A DNA stretch of 64,000 bases from JAAXIE01 sp965263155. GTDB taxonomy: Bacteria; Chloroflexota; Dehalococcoidia; Lucifugimonadales; JAAXIE01. Shown here in pieces: positions 33,307 to 41,032 of the stretch. Within the stretch, counting starts at the first letter, position 1. The number at the start of each line of letters is the position of its first letter. Where the stretch lies: the NCBI GenBank assembly GCA_965263155.1, contig OZ253586.1, forward strand, positions 186,001 through 250,000, written 5' to 3'. A program made the position numbers and the translations under genes. Below the pieces are notes generated by a model, which did not search any database, was not told where the DNA came from, and saw only the letters and a program-made list of their open reading frames with translations.

Positions 33307-34479
33307 CTAAGCTGGGTCGGGCTCCCATCCCCAAGTGCGGGGGCCCCATTCGGGCGTGAACACCTCGCCCCGCTTCACGGCCAGGACAGGAATGAAGGCC
33401 TTTTGTGCGGGCAGGCTGCCCCCCACCACGTCCTTCACCACCCAGTCGCCGTCTCGCAGGTCCAGCACTGATACATCGGCCTGACGGCCTTCCACCAAGC
33501 TGCCGAGGCGGTGGTCTTGGCCGATTGCCTTGGCTGGGTTGGAGGTGCACATGGTGACCACCTGCTCCAAGGTGAAGCCGAGGGCGAGGAAGCGGGTCAT
33601 CATTTCCACCATACTGTGGACGGTGTTGGCCCGGCCCGGCAGTGTGAGGTCGGTGCTGATGCAGTGGGGCAGCAGGTCTTGGTCGATGACCCGCTGGCCT
33701 ACGTCGAAGCTGAAGTTCATCCTGCCGTGGGCTGTGTCCAGCCACACGCCCCTGTCTCGCGCCTCCTTGGCTTCGGGGACAAGGCGGCCGTTGACGTCCA
33801 GCACACCGCCGGGGTTGGCGGTGAACAGGTGGGTGACGATGTCGCCCTCTTCCAGAATGGGCAGCAACTCGCGTATGACCTCGGAGGGATAGCGTTTCTC
33901 GGTGTCGCCGATATGCACCATCAGCCTGACACCGCCCTCCTTGGCGGCCCGCTTGGCGAGGCGGGGCATCTCCATGCCAAAGACTTCCAAGGCGGGCGAC
34001 ACCATTCGCGCCTTGATGCCAGGCACGAGGTCCCGGTACTGCTCCAAAGCCCGAAGGGTGTTGTCGAGGTTGATGCTCTCTTCGGCGATGATGTCGGGCA
34101 TGGTGGTGAGTCCCGTCTGGCAGATGTGCATCAGCGGGATGATTTCGGTGTGGCAGTGGGGCATGATCAGCGTGGGGAAGGCACCGATGTTGGCGCATCC
34201 GGCGCTGCCAGCGTCCACCAGCGTGGTCACCCCGGCATACACGCCGCCCACGTCTGGGTTCACCCCAGTGGCGTTGACACCTTCGAGGACGTGGACATGG
34301 ACGTCTATGATACCTGCGGTGACGATCTTGCCCTTGACGTCGATAACCTTGGTGGCCTCATCTGCGATGTCCGCTGCGATGCTGGCGAACTTGCCGTCCT
34401 CAATGGCGATATCCATCACGCCGTGGCGCTGGGTGGAGGGGTCGACGACGGTGCCGCCCTTCAGGATCAGGTCGTACAT
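33307..34479 (-). CDS. Amidohydrolase / deacetylase-like (dihydroorotase superfamily)
   Basis: Binuclear-metal TIM-barrel amidohydrolase, 390 residues. The HxH motif is in IIDVHVHVLEG (His61, His63), and GIKARMVSPA probably holds the bridging carboxylated lysine. MVHIGD and DIVTHLF carry the next histidines, and CISTDLTLPG the final aspartate. The layout resembles the EF_0837-type amidohydrolase/deacetylase group, whose members act on N-acyl or cyclic amides. It starts with ATG and weak purines. The downstream small membrane protein may be co-translated. Confidence 0.88.
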   Translation of the reverse strand: MYDLILKGGTVVDPSTQRHGVMDIAIEDGKFASIAADIADEATKVIDVKGKIVTAGIIDVHVHVLEGVNATGVNPDVGGVYAGVTTLVDAGSAGCANIGAFPTLIMPHCHTEIIPLMHICQTGLTTMPDIIAEESINLDNTLRALEQYRDLVPGIKARMVSPALEVFGMEMPRLAKRAAKEGGVRLMVHIGDTEKRYPSEVIRELLPILEEGDIVTHLFTANPGGVLDVNGRLVPEAKEARDRGVWLDTAHGRMNFSFDVGQRVIDQDLLPHCISTDLTLPGRANTVHSMVEMMTRFLALGFTLEQVVTMCTSNPAKAIGQDHRLGSLVEGRQADVSVLDLRDGDWVVKDVVGGSLPAQKAFIPVLAVKRGEVFTPEWGPRTWGWEPDPA

Positions 34480-34560
34480 GGGGTCATCACTCCTTCTGTG
34501 TGGACTGCAGGTCGGCTGACGGCACTGTTGGGGGCAGGACGCGGCAGGAACGCTGTCAGG

Positions 34561-34953
34561 CTAGAGAGACTCCTGCACTATCTCCACGACGCGACGGACG
34601 TAATCGCTCACAATAGCGTGGTCCCGCTCCATGGGATTGAGTTCGTCGAAGGGGTCAAAGTAGCCGTGACCATAGAAGCTGCGGTGGAACACGCCCGCAA
34701 GAGCGAAATCAGACAATAGTGAGCGGTCGTTCCTCTCCTCTGCCAGTCGCTGCGCCGTCCGCTCCATATTCTTGTGAGACCCAGTGGGCCAGCCTCGGAG
34801 CTTGCCCACAGCTATGATCGCATGGGCAACTGCGCCCCATAGCTTTTCGTTGCCTTGCAGGATGTCGCCCGAGGCTAACTCCCGCTCCGACTGCTCCAGG
34901 AACTGCAGAGCCGTAGCGATATGTTCTTCCACCGTCATTTCCCTGGTGGTCAT
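34561..34953 (-). CDS. PaREP1/HEPN-like small helical protein
   Basis: All-helical protein of 130 residues. The segment ELASGDILQGNEKLWGAVAHAIIAVGKLRG matches the PaREP1-type HEPN-related pattern, in which a helix with ExLWGA packs against a following long helix. HEPN proteins often act with nucleotidyltransferases or as RNases, but the RxxxxH catalytic motif is not evident here, so a binding or scaffold role is possible. It lies between the amidohydrolase and an LLM gene, all in one direction, and may share their transcript. Confidence 0.55.
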   Translation of the reverse strand: MTTREMTVEEHIATALQFLEQSERELASGDILQGNEKLWGAVAHAIIAVGKLRGWPTGSHKNMERTAQRLAEERNDRSLLSDFALAGVFHRSFYGHGYFDPFDELNPMERDHAIVSDYVRRVVEIVQESL

Positions 34954-34992
34954 GGTATACCCAGTCCTTCGTTACGACTCCATTATCCGCCT

Positions 34993-36138
34993 CTAGTCCT
35001 CTTTGATGGCGGGGATGACCTTGGTCCCGAGGAGTTCTATGGAGCGCATGCTGGCCTCGTGGGGCATGGGGCCTTCGTTCCCGTAAATCAAGATGTAGCC
35101 GGGGTCTAGCTCCTTGCGTATGTGGCGCAGCTTCTGGATGACCGTTTCGGGGCTGCCCACGATGATGTTGTGGGCGTCCTGCAGGTCTTGATAGCTCATG
35201 CGCTTGCCCATGGTGCCGGTGCCAATAAGGGGGCGGGTCATCTTGATGCGCATCGCCTCCCGCGACTGGTAGCCCGGCGGGTCGTTGAACTCCACTGGTC
35301 CGCGGTTGCGATGGGCCTCGGTCCACAGGAAGTGCTTGCCCAGCTCTTGGGCTTCCTCGTCGGTATCTGCTACGAGCAGGCGCATCAGGTATCCGAAGTG
35401 CTCGCTTCCGGGCTCGTACTCATGCTCACGGGCCGTCTCGAAGTAAATCTCTTTGAGCTGCTTGGTCAGGTCAAGGAGGGATCCAAGGTTCATGTATGGG
35501 TATTGGTGGCTGGCGGCCCAAATCACGCTTTCGGGGCTACCGGTGCCGGGGAACCAGATGGCTGGGTGGGGCTTCTGGATGGGTCTGACCCATGGGTTGA
35601 CCATGCGGTGGTGGTAGTGCTTTCCCTCCCATCGGAAGGGCCCAGGGTCGGTCCAGCACTTGAGGATCAGGTCATGGGCTTCCTCGAACCGCTCGCGGTT
35701 CTCGGTGGGGCTAATGCCTGCGTGCAGGGTTTCCACCGCCGTGCCCCGGACAAAGCCGGAGATGATGCGACCGCCGGAGATGCAGTCCAGCATGGCGATC
35801 TCTTCCGCCATGCGCACCGGGTCGGTGGTGGCAATCACGTTGCCGAGCATGGCAATCTTCACCCGCTTGGTCATCTTCGCGATGACCGCAGCGTCCACGT
35901 TCACCGACGGCTTCATGCACCAGTAAGAGGAATGGTGTTCGTTGGACATGATGCCGTCGAACCCCACCTCGTCGGCCCACGCATATTGGTCATGGTAGTT
36001 GTTATAGAGAGTATGGGCCTTTTCCGGGTCGAAATAGGTGTTGGGGAAGTGCATCCGCCCCGACTCGTAGCTCTCCAAGTCGTCGTCCGTGACGTGGCCA
36101 TAGGGTTGTTCGGAAAACCAGTAAACCTCTACCGTCAT
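34993..36138 (-). CDS. LLM-class flavin-dependent monooxygenase, long form
   Basis: Luciferase-like flavoprotein of 381 residues. It contains DEVGFDGIMSNEHHSSYW, RVKIAMLGNVIATTDPVRMAEE, the flavin loop GGRIISGFVRGTAVET and a substrate-side block PHPAIWFPGTGSPES. The family uses FMNH2 and oxygen to hydroxylate or desulfonate organic substrates. It has several inserts relative to the 310-residue members, which is typical for the long alkane- or nitrilotriacetate-type subgroup. An alpha/beta hydrolase gene ends 22 bases upstream in the same direction, so the two form an oxygenase-hydrolase pair. Confidence 0.9.
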   Translation of the reverse strand: MTVEVYWFSEQPYGHVTDDDLESYESGRMHFPNTYFDPEKAHTLYNNYHDQYAWADEVGFDGIMSNEHHSSYWCMKPSVNVDAAVIAKMTKRVKIAMLGNVIATTDPVRMAEEIAMLDCISGGRIISGFVRGTAVETLHAGISPTENRERFEEAHDLILKCWTDPGPFRWEGKHYHHRMVNPWVRPIQKPHPAIWFPGTGSPESVIWAASHQYPYMNLGSLLDLTKQLKEIYFETAREHEYEPGSEHFGYLMRLLVADTDEEAQELGKHFLWTEAHRNRGPVEFNDPPGYQSREAMRIKMTRPLIGTGTMGKRMSYQDLQDAHNIIVGSPETVIQKLRHIRKELDPGYILIYGNEGPMPHEASMRSIELLGTKVIPAIKED

Positions 36139-36159
36139 GTCATTCTCCTTGATCCGGGC

Positions 36160-36963
36160 CTATTTCAGGCCGGACAAAAACTCTGTCACTACCTCTAGGA
36201 ACTGCTGTGGCCTCTCCACAGCGGGCGAGTGACCGCATTGGTCAATCACCTTAAGAGTGGCGTTGGGTAGGGCTTTCTCATAAAGCTCGCCACAATTTAG
36301 GGGTACGATGGCGTCCTGCCTTCCCCACACTATGAGTGTTGGGGTATCCACCTTGGCCAAGTAGTGGGATAGGCTGGGATTGTGCATGTAGGGTCGCCAG
36401 CATAGTCGCGACGCCATCTCACGGTTGGCGTGCTCGACTACCTGCTCCTCGGGCGAAAGCTGGCGGGTGTACTGTTCGTAGTTGGGCACTTGGGCTGGGT
36501 CGTGGAAGCGTTGCTGGAGGCGGGTCTCCGCAGAGACCATGAACACCTCGGCAATCTCGCCCTCTTCGGGCTTGATGCCCACGGCGTCTATCAGCACCAG
36601 GCCTCGGAGTTGGCGATGGTTCATGGCCGCCATCTCTGCTGCCACCCAACCGCCCATTGAGGACCCCATGAGGATGTAGGAGTCCAGCTCCAAATGTTGC
36701 ACCAGTTCAAGATTGAAGTGGGCCACGTCGGTGATGGTGTTTACCCAATCGGGGCGGTCCGTGCCGTTGAAACCGGCAATTGAGGGCGCGTACACCGAAT
36801 AGCTGGCTGCCAACGCTTCATGGTACGGCTGCCAACCAGGATTCCCTCCCGCCCCATGCAGGAACAGCACCGGAGGCCCGGAACCCCCGCTGAACATTTG
36901 CACCTGAACGCCTGCAACTTCGATATGCTTCTCGTTGGTATTGGTGATCGTGGTGGTAGTCAT
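36160..36963 (-). CDS. Alpha/beta-fold hydrolase
   Basis: Alpha/beta hydrolase of 267 residues. Oxyanion loop LFLHGAGGNPGWQ, nucleophile Ser102 in MGSSMGGWV and catalytic histidine in QCGHSPAVERP are visible. I start at ATG 36963 because a promoter (TTGAGT-17-TACAAT) ends only 10 bases before it, which makes the longer frame to 37002 impossible on this transcript. The mRNA would be almost leaderless. It is followed by an LLM monooxygenase gene after 22 bases. The pair could process an ester formed by Baeyer-Villiger-type oxidation, but this is speculation. Confidence 0.87.
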   Translation of the reverse strand: MTTTTITNTNEKHIEVAGVQVQMFSGGSGPPVLFLHGAGGNPGWQPYHEALAASYSVYAPSIAGFNGTDRPDWVNTITDVAHFNLELVQHLELDSYILMGSSMGGWVAAEMAAMNHRQLRGLVLIDAVGIKPEEGEIAEVFMVSAETRLQQRFHDPAQVPNYEQYTRQLSPEEQVVEHANREMASRLCWRPYMHNPSLSHYLAKVDTPTLIVWGRQDAIVPLNCGELYEKALPNATLKVIDQCGHSPAVERPQQFLEVVTEFLSGLK

Positions 36964-36973
36964 GATGACGCGC

Positions 36974-37002
36974 ATTGTAAGCGAATCGGTCGCTCGACTC
37001 AA
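36974..37002 (-). promoter_or_regulatory. Promoter of the alpha/beta hydrolase - LLM operon
   Basis: On the minus strand, TTGAGT (37002-36997) and TACAAT (36979-36974) are separated by exactly 17 bases. The predicted start site falls within about five bases of the ATG at 36963, implying a leaderless message. Confidence 0.6.
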
Positions 37003-37075
37003 CGCGGCTTACCTCTTGCGTCATGGCGAGGATTTCTTGAGAATGGCGCCATCCGCACATTGAAGGAGAGGCGTC

Positions 37076-38191
37076 ATCGCAAGCCAGTCAGAAGTCGTCG
37101 TAGTCGGTGGGGGCATCATGGGGTGGGCCATCGCCTACGTGCTGTGCCAGCGGGGTGTCAGCGTCACTGTGGTGGAGCGCGATGGCGTCGCCGCCCACGC
37201 GTCGGGCATGGCCGCCGGGGTGCTGAATCCGCTGGACGGGGAGAACATACCCGGCCCTCTACAGCCGCTCGCGTTGGAAGGGTACCGACGCCACTTGGAG
37301 TGGTGGCCCCGGCTGAGAGACGAGACGGGCGTGGATGTGCAGGGCAGGCAATTGCCCCTGTTGCGGGTCGCCTTTGGCGATGAGCTGGAGAGCTTGGTGG
37401 AGATGGATGCTATCAAGGGCATCGAGCCCTTCACCCGGCGGCACGTATCGCCTGCCGACATCGCCCGCTTGGAGCCCAGCATCAGCGATCGGGTGGCTGG
37501 CGGGCTGGTCATTGAGGGCATCGGCTCCCTCGACAGCCACCTGCTCACCCTTGCCATATCGAGGGCGGCCCAGAAGATGGGCGCCCGCCACGTTCACGAC
37601 ACTGTGACGGGTCTGGAGAAGGCGGGGGCTGCGGCTTCATCCGTGACCCTCGCCCAGCAGAGCCTGGCGTGCCAGTCTGTCGTGCTGGCCATGGGCCCGT
37701 GGACGTCCCATGCCGAGCCGTGGCTGGGGCATCCGGCCCCTGTCTACCCGTTGAAGGGCGATCTGTTGCGCATGGCGACGACCCATCCGGCGGACGGCCT
37801 TATCATCTACTATGTCGGGGGCCTGCTGTCGCGTAAGCTGGACGGGTTGGTGTGGGCAGGCACCACCAACGAGGAGGCCGGATTCGACGCTCAGCCTTGG
37901 CAGTCGAGCCGCGAGCAAATCATAGCGGGTGCGGTGCGCGTGGTGCCTGCCTTGGCTGACGCCCGCGTGGTGCGCCACACCTCATGCCTGCGACCCCAGA
38001 CCGCCGACGGGTTGCCCATAGTAGGGCAAGCCCTTGGCTGGGATAACGTTTACCTAGCCACCGGCGCGGGTCACAAGGGCATCCTAGTCGCGCCGTCCAT
38101 GGCAATCGCTACTGCCGACTTGGTTACGGACGGGCGGACCGACATGCCCATTGACGGCTTTGGCCCGGAGCGCTTCTGCGCCAGCGAGTAG
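37076..38191 (+). CDS. FAD-dependent amino-acid oxidase (glycine/D-amino acid oxidase family), probable AUC start
   Basis: FAD oxidoreductase of the DAO family, 371 residues, similar in layout to glycine oxidase / D-amino acid dehydrogenase. The dinucleotide-binding VVVVGGGIMGWAIAYVL begins at residue 7. The first ATG of the frame (37118) would cut this motif off, so translation must begin upstream. Between the in-frame TGA at 37061 and that ATG there is no ATG, GTG or TTG. AAGGAGAG (37063-37070) is well placed for the ATC at 37076, giving MASQSEVVVVGGG. TGAGHKGILVAPSM near the end is the usual FAD-site closure. It would oxidatively deaminate glycine, sarcosine or D-amino acids. Confidence 0.85.
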   Translation: MASQSEVVVVGGGIMGWAIAYVLCQRGVSVTVVERDGVAAHASGMAAGVLNPLDGENIPGPLQPLALEGYRRHLEWWPRLRDETGVDVQGRQLPLLRVAFGDELESLVEMDAIKGIEPFTRRHVSPADIARLEPSISDRVAGGLVIEGIGSLDSHLLTLAISRAAQKMGARHVHDTVTGLEKAGAAASSVTLAQQSLACQSVVLAMGPWTSHAEPWLGHPAPVYPLKGDLLRMATTHPADGLIIYYVGGLLSRKLDGLVWAGTTNEEAGFDAQPWQSSREQIIAGAVRVVPALADARVVRHTSCLRPQTADGLPIVGQALGWDNVYLATGAGHKGILVAPSMAIATADLVTDGRTDMPIDGFGPERFCASE

Positions 38192-38198
38192 TCTTGGC

Positions 38199-39089
38199 CT
38201 AGGGAACGAACCCTTGGGCGCTGGTTACCCGCATCACTTGGTCAATGAAGTCTTGGGCCGGTGTCGACAGCACCTTGCCCGGCTGGGTTACGATGCCGGC
38301 CTGTTCCACTGGCAGCAGGGTCGCCAAGCTGACCACCCCCAGCCTCTCCTCGTCCTCAGGCTCGACGGCCAGTCTTGGTCCCACTGACACCCCCATGCCC
38401 AGAGCGACGTAGCGCTTGATCATGTCCATGCTGTCCAACTCCACCACCACATGGTGACGTAGTCCGCGTCGATGGAATTCAGCTTTCAGCATGGCGTAGG
38501 TGTATGTGTTGGGGCCCATCATCACCAAGTCATACTCCGAGATGCGCTCCAAGCTGAGGTCGCCTTGGAGCAATGGGTGACGGGGCGGTGTGATCAATAC
38601 CCGCTCATAGACAAAGAGGGACTGAAAATCGCAGTCCGGCCCTGTCTCCGCGCCGGGCACCATTCCCAGGTCCACCTCGCCCTCTTTGACCATTCTCAGT
38701 ATCTCCGGCCTATGCCCTGACCTGATTTGCATGTGGACCTCTGGATGCTCGTGCTTGTAAGCTGCGACCAGCTTGAGCAACGTGTGGGGGATGATGTCCG
38801 GGGTAGAGGCCACTGAGACAGGCCCGTGGCGCTCCGCCTCGGCGGTGCTGACCTTCAGTCCCTCGATGCCCTCCACCAATGGGGCCGCCAGCCTAGCCAA
38901 GGCGGCCCCGGCTAGGGTGGGCTGTATGGGACGCTTATAGCGATCGAACAGCACCATCCCCAGCTCTTCTTCCAGTTTCTGGATGTGGGTGCTGACCGTG
39001 GGCTGGCCGATCTCAAGCTGGTCGGCGGCCTTGGACATGCTGCGTACCTCGACTGTTACACAAAAGCTCTTCAACTTGCGCAACTGCAT
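38199..39089 (-). CDS. LysR-family transcriptional regulator
   Basis: LysR-type regulator of 296 residues. The N-terminal winged helix-turn-helix is clear: MSKAADQLEIGQPTVSTHIQ around residues 18-37, followed by LEEELGMVLFDRY. The C-terminal ligand-binding domain begins with GPVSVASTPDIIPHTLL and includes HPEVHMQIRSG. It converges with the amino-acid oxidase gene, 7 bases between stops, and is divergent from the 54-residue gene at 39226, which is its most likely local target, as LysR genes often control the divergent neighbour. The AT-rich stretch 39110-39150 between them would hold the operator. Confidence 0.92.
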   Translation of the reverse strand: MQLRKLKSFCVTVEVRSMSKAADQLEIGQPTVSTHIQKLEEELGMVLFDRYKRPIQPTLAGAALARLAAPLVEGIEGLKVSTAEAERHGPVSVASTPDIIPHTLLKLVAAYKHEHPEVHMQIRSGHRPEILRMVKEGEVDLGMVPGAETGPDCDFQSLFVYERVLITPPRHPLLQGDLSLERISEYDLVMMGPNTYTYAMLKAEFHRRGLRHHVVVELDSMDMIKRYVALGMGVSVGPRLAVEPEDEERLGVVSLATLLPVEQAGIVTQPGKVLSTPAQDFIDQVMRVTSAQGFVP

Positions 39090-39225
39090 GTGTCTGTCTC
39101 CAGTATCACGTTTATGGATATATTATATTATCTGCTATCTCTGGTCACCATGTAGGCACTACGGCATACTACTAGTGAGCAGCGGGGCCACCAAAGAGAG
39201 GTCCCCAAGACGAGGAGAAGAAGCA

Positions 39226-39390
39226 ATGGTGAACAAGATTTTCGGAGCACTGTTAAGCCGGGGAACCTCCAAGTTCCAAGACTACTACGAGGGTACCCTG
39301 AAGGGGGGCGAAGGCAGCCCCAAGATCGACGAGGCCCGCAAGGACTTCCACCGCATGATGCACGCCCAGAACCCCTTCACCAGCGTGTAG
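39226..39390 (+). CDS. Small orphan protein, 54 residues
   Basis: A compact gene with every signal of a real one. An AT-rich promoter region lies upstream, GAGGAG about 8 bases before the ATG, and a strong intrinsic terminator 31 bases after the stop. The protein starts hydrophobic (NKIFGALLSRG) and continues polar and charged (FQDYYEGTLKGG, KIDEARKDFHRMMHAQ). There is no signal peptide or known motif. It stands alone and divergent from the LysR gene. The strong terminator suggests high expression. Function unknown. Confidence 0.6.
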   Translation: MVNKIFGALLSRGTSKFQDYYEGTLKGGEGSPKIDEARKDFHRMMHAQNPFTSV

Positions 39391-39421
39391 CCCAACCACC
39401 CCGTCCGGGGCGATGTAATAC

Positions 39422-39464
39422 GAGGAGGGCCGAGGTCTCAATGACCTCGGCCCTCCTCTTTGTT
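39422..39464 (+). terminator. Strong Rho-independent terminator
   Basis: A perfect 16-base inverted repeat (39422-39437 with 39443-39458) around the loop TCAAT is followed by TTTGTT. It ends the 54-residue gene and, being symmetrical, could also limit transcription from the lipoprotein side. Confidence 0.85.
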
Positions 39465-39482
39465 CTACAGAGCTACCACCAT

Positions 39483-39509
39483 GTCATTCCGACCGGAGGG
39501 AGGAATCTA
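39483..39509. repeat. Dispersed repeat, inverted copy of the element at 11487
   Basis: GTCATTCCGACCGGAGGGAG followed by GAATCTA matches the reverse complement of 11487-11513 at all but about two positions. It lies between the terminator and the lipoprotein gene. Confidence 0.65.
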
Positions 39510-39542
39510 GTAGAGGCGAGCACCGTAGTCATTGGGCCGACC

Positions 39543-40355
39543 CTACTGAGGCGCCTCCGTCGTAGGCAACCCCAGCGCCTGCCGTTGCTGCCCCACGACC
39601 CTGTCGTAGAACGCCGACGGGTTCCCGCTAGGGGCGAGGTACGCTTCGCGGAAGCCATCCTGCAGCGCGGGGACGCCCGCGGCCTCCAACTGCTCCTGCA
39701 CCTGCTGCAGGAACTCATCGGGTGGCAGGCCCAAGTTTTGCAGGGCCTGCTGCACTGCTGGATCAGTGGAAGCCGACGCTATGTCGGAGATTGCTTGGGC
39801 CAAGTCAGGCACACCCTCTTGCGCCCTTAGAAGCGTCTCTAGGATATTGCCGATGACCTGCTTGAGCGGCTGGCTGTCTGAGTCCTGTACCGCTTGCGCC
39901 ACCTCCAGCAACTCGACTCCCCCACCGGACCCACTGGCGGCTGCGAACAGGAAGCCTTGCAGCTTCTCCGCCACCTGTAGGTCGCCAGACCCCTGTACCG
40001 CCGCCAACGCCTCTCCCACCAACTCTGGGGGCAAGGAGTCCAGCCCGGAGAGGAAGCTTTGCACCAAGTCAGACAAGCTCGCCTTTATTGCAGTATCGTC
40101 GGAAGCCTGAACGGCGGCCCCGAGTGCCAAGACGGCAGCCCCGGGAAGCTCCCAGCCATCGGCCAGCAGCCCCCGGGCGGCCTCAAGGTGCGCCGCCTTC
40201 TTCAGCCTGTTCTCCAAGTCCGAGGACTTGGCCTGTTCCTTCTGCAGCAGGGCGTTGACAGCGTCCAACTCCTCCTGAGGCACCCCGCTGCTACATGAGG
40301 CGAGGCCCAAGAGAAGCAAAGGAATAATCAGTAGGGCTGAAATACGAGTTTTCAT
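39543..40355 (-). CDS. Putative lipoprotein with helical repeats
   Basis: 270 residues beginning with a lipoprotein signal: basic MKTR, a hydrophobic run and the lipobox LASC with Cys21. After the cysteine comes a Leu-rich coiled-coil-like stretch (ELDAVNALLQKEQAKSSDLENRLKK begins there). A series of Ala/Leu-rich helices with recurring SDLVQSFL / GNILETLL / ISDIASAS patterns follows, suggesting an all-helical repeat domain. It would be anchored on the outer face of the cytoplasmic membrane. No family is recognised. Confidence 0.7.
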   Translation of the reverse strand: MKTRISALLIIPLLLLGLASCSSGVPQEELDAVNALLQKEQAKSSDLENRLKKAAHLEAARGLLADGWELPGAAVLALGAAVQASDDTAIKASLSDLVQSFLSGLDSLPPELVGEALAAVQGSGDLQVAEKLQGFLFAAASGSGGGVELLEVAQAVQDSDSQPLKQVIGNILETLLRAQEGVPDLAQAISDIASASTDPAVQQALQNLGLPPDEFLQQVQEQLEAAGVPALQDGFREAYLAPSGNPSAFYDRVVGQQRQALGLPTTEAPQ

Positions 40356-40449
40356 GGGACAATAGTACGATAACTGGCTAGTGGCATGTTAAAGTCCCGC
40401 CCCTTTGGTCCGTTCGTTTAAGCGCGACGAAGTGGGGTGGGAGGGTTGG

Positions 40450-40764
40450 CTATGCGGCGACCGCCATCCCCGCTAGCTCTCCCATCTCGTCCTCGTGCCG
40501 CCTCAGGATGCGGAAGATGGTCCGATGGCTCAGGTCGAACCGGGCTGCTACCTGAGGGGCTGTCAGGCCGTCCCGCCTAAAGGCATATACTATCTGCCGG
40601 TCTCGCTCGGAGCGCTTCTCCCGCTGTAGCCAGCCGGGGTTGTCGTACTTGCACTGGGGCAATGGGCACTCCAAGCATGACGGGGACGCCTCGCAGCCGA
40701 TATCTCTGTAGGGGTAGAGTTCCGGCAGAATATCGGGCACTAACTTTGCCGTGACCTGTGTCAT
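40450..40764 (-). CDS. Small HTH protein with four-cysteine cluster
   Basis: About 104 residues. The N-terminal half contains GCEASPSCLECPLPQC, four cysteines in C-x6-C-x2-C-x4-C arrangement that could bind zinc or an iron-sulfur cluster. The C-terminal half is a helix-turn-helix of the homeodomain/resolvase type: TAPQVAARFDLSHRTIFRILRRH. I start at ATG 40764 (AGGGGG nearby), not at the TTG 18 bases upstream. A near-consensus promoter lies just upstream. It looks like a metal- or redox-responsive regulator, or a stand-alone piece related to recombinase HTH domains. Its targets are unknown. Confidence 0.7.
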   Translation of the reverse strand: MTQVTAKLVPDILPELYPYRDIGCEASPSCLECPLPQCKYDNPGWLQREKRSERDRQIVYAFRRDGLTAPQVAARFDLSHRTIFRILRRHEDEMGELAGMAVAA

Positions 40765-40793
40765 GATGCCCCCTAAGAACAAACGTCCAAGTC

Positions 40794-40822
40794 ATAATAG
40801 AAACGAACGTTCTATTTATCAA
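40794..40822 (-). promoter_or_regulatory. Promoter of the Cys-rich HTH gene
   Basis: On the minus strand, TTGATA (40822-40817) and TATTAT (40799-40794) are 17 bases apart. Between and beside the boxes lie GAACGTTC and GAACAAACGTCC, related half-sites that may be an autoregulatory operator. Confidence 0.6.
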
Positions 40823-41032
40823 GGGGTGCATACGCCAATTTAGAACTAATCTTCTTTCCTGAGGATTTCCACTTCTCCTGTCCCTCCATTTGACGCTGCC
40901 CTGCCCACGGGCTATATTCCGCCCACAGGGTCGCTGGTGGCCCTGCAAGCAGGCTGTAGGGGGTGCAGCCCAACACCTACACTCCCAAGCTCTCAGGCCC
41001 AAGCTCTCAGCCCTACGCCCTCAGGAGGTGAC

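Noticed and set aside
33511..34719. 402-codon plus-strand open frame opposite the amidohydrolase gene
   Set aside because: Antisense shadow rich in Val, Asp, His and Gly. The minus-strand protein carries all amidohydrolase metal motifs.
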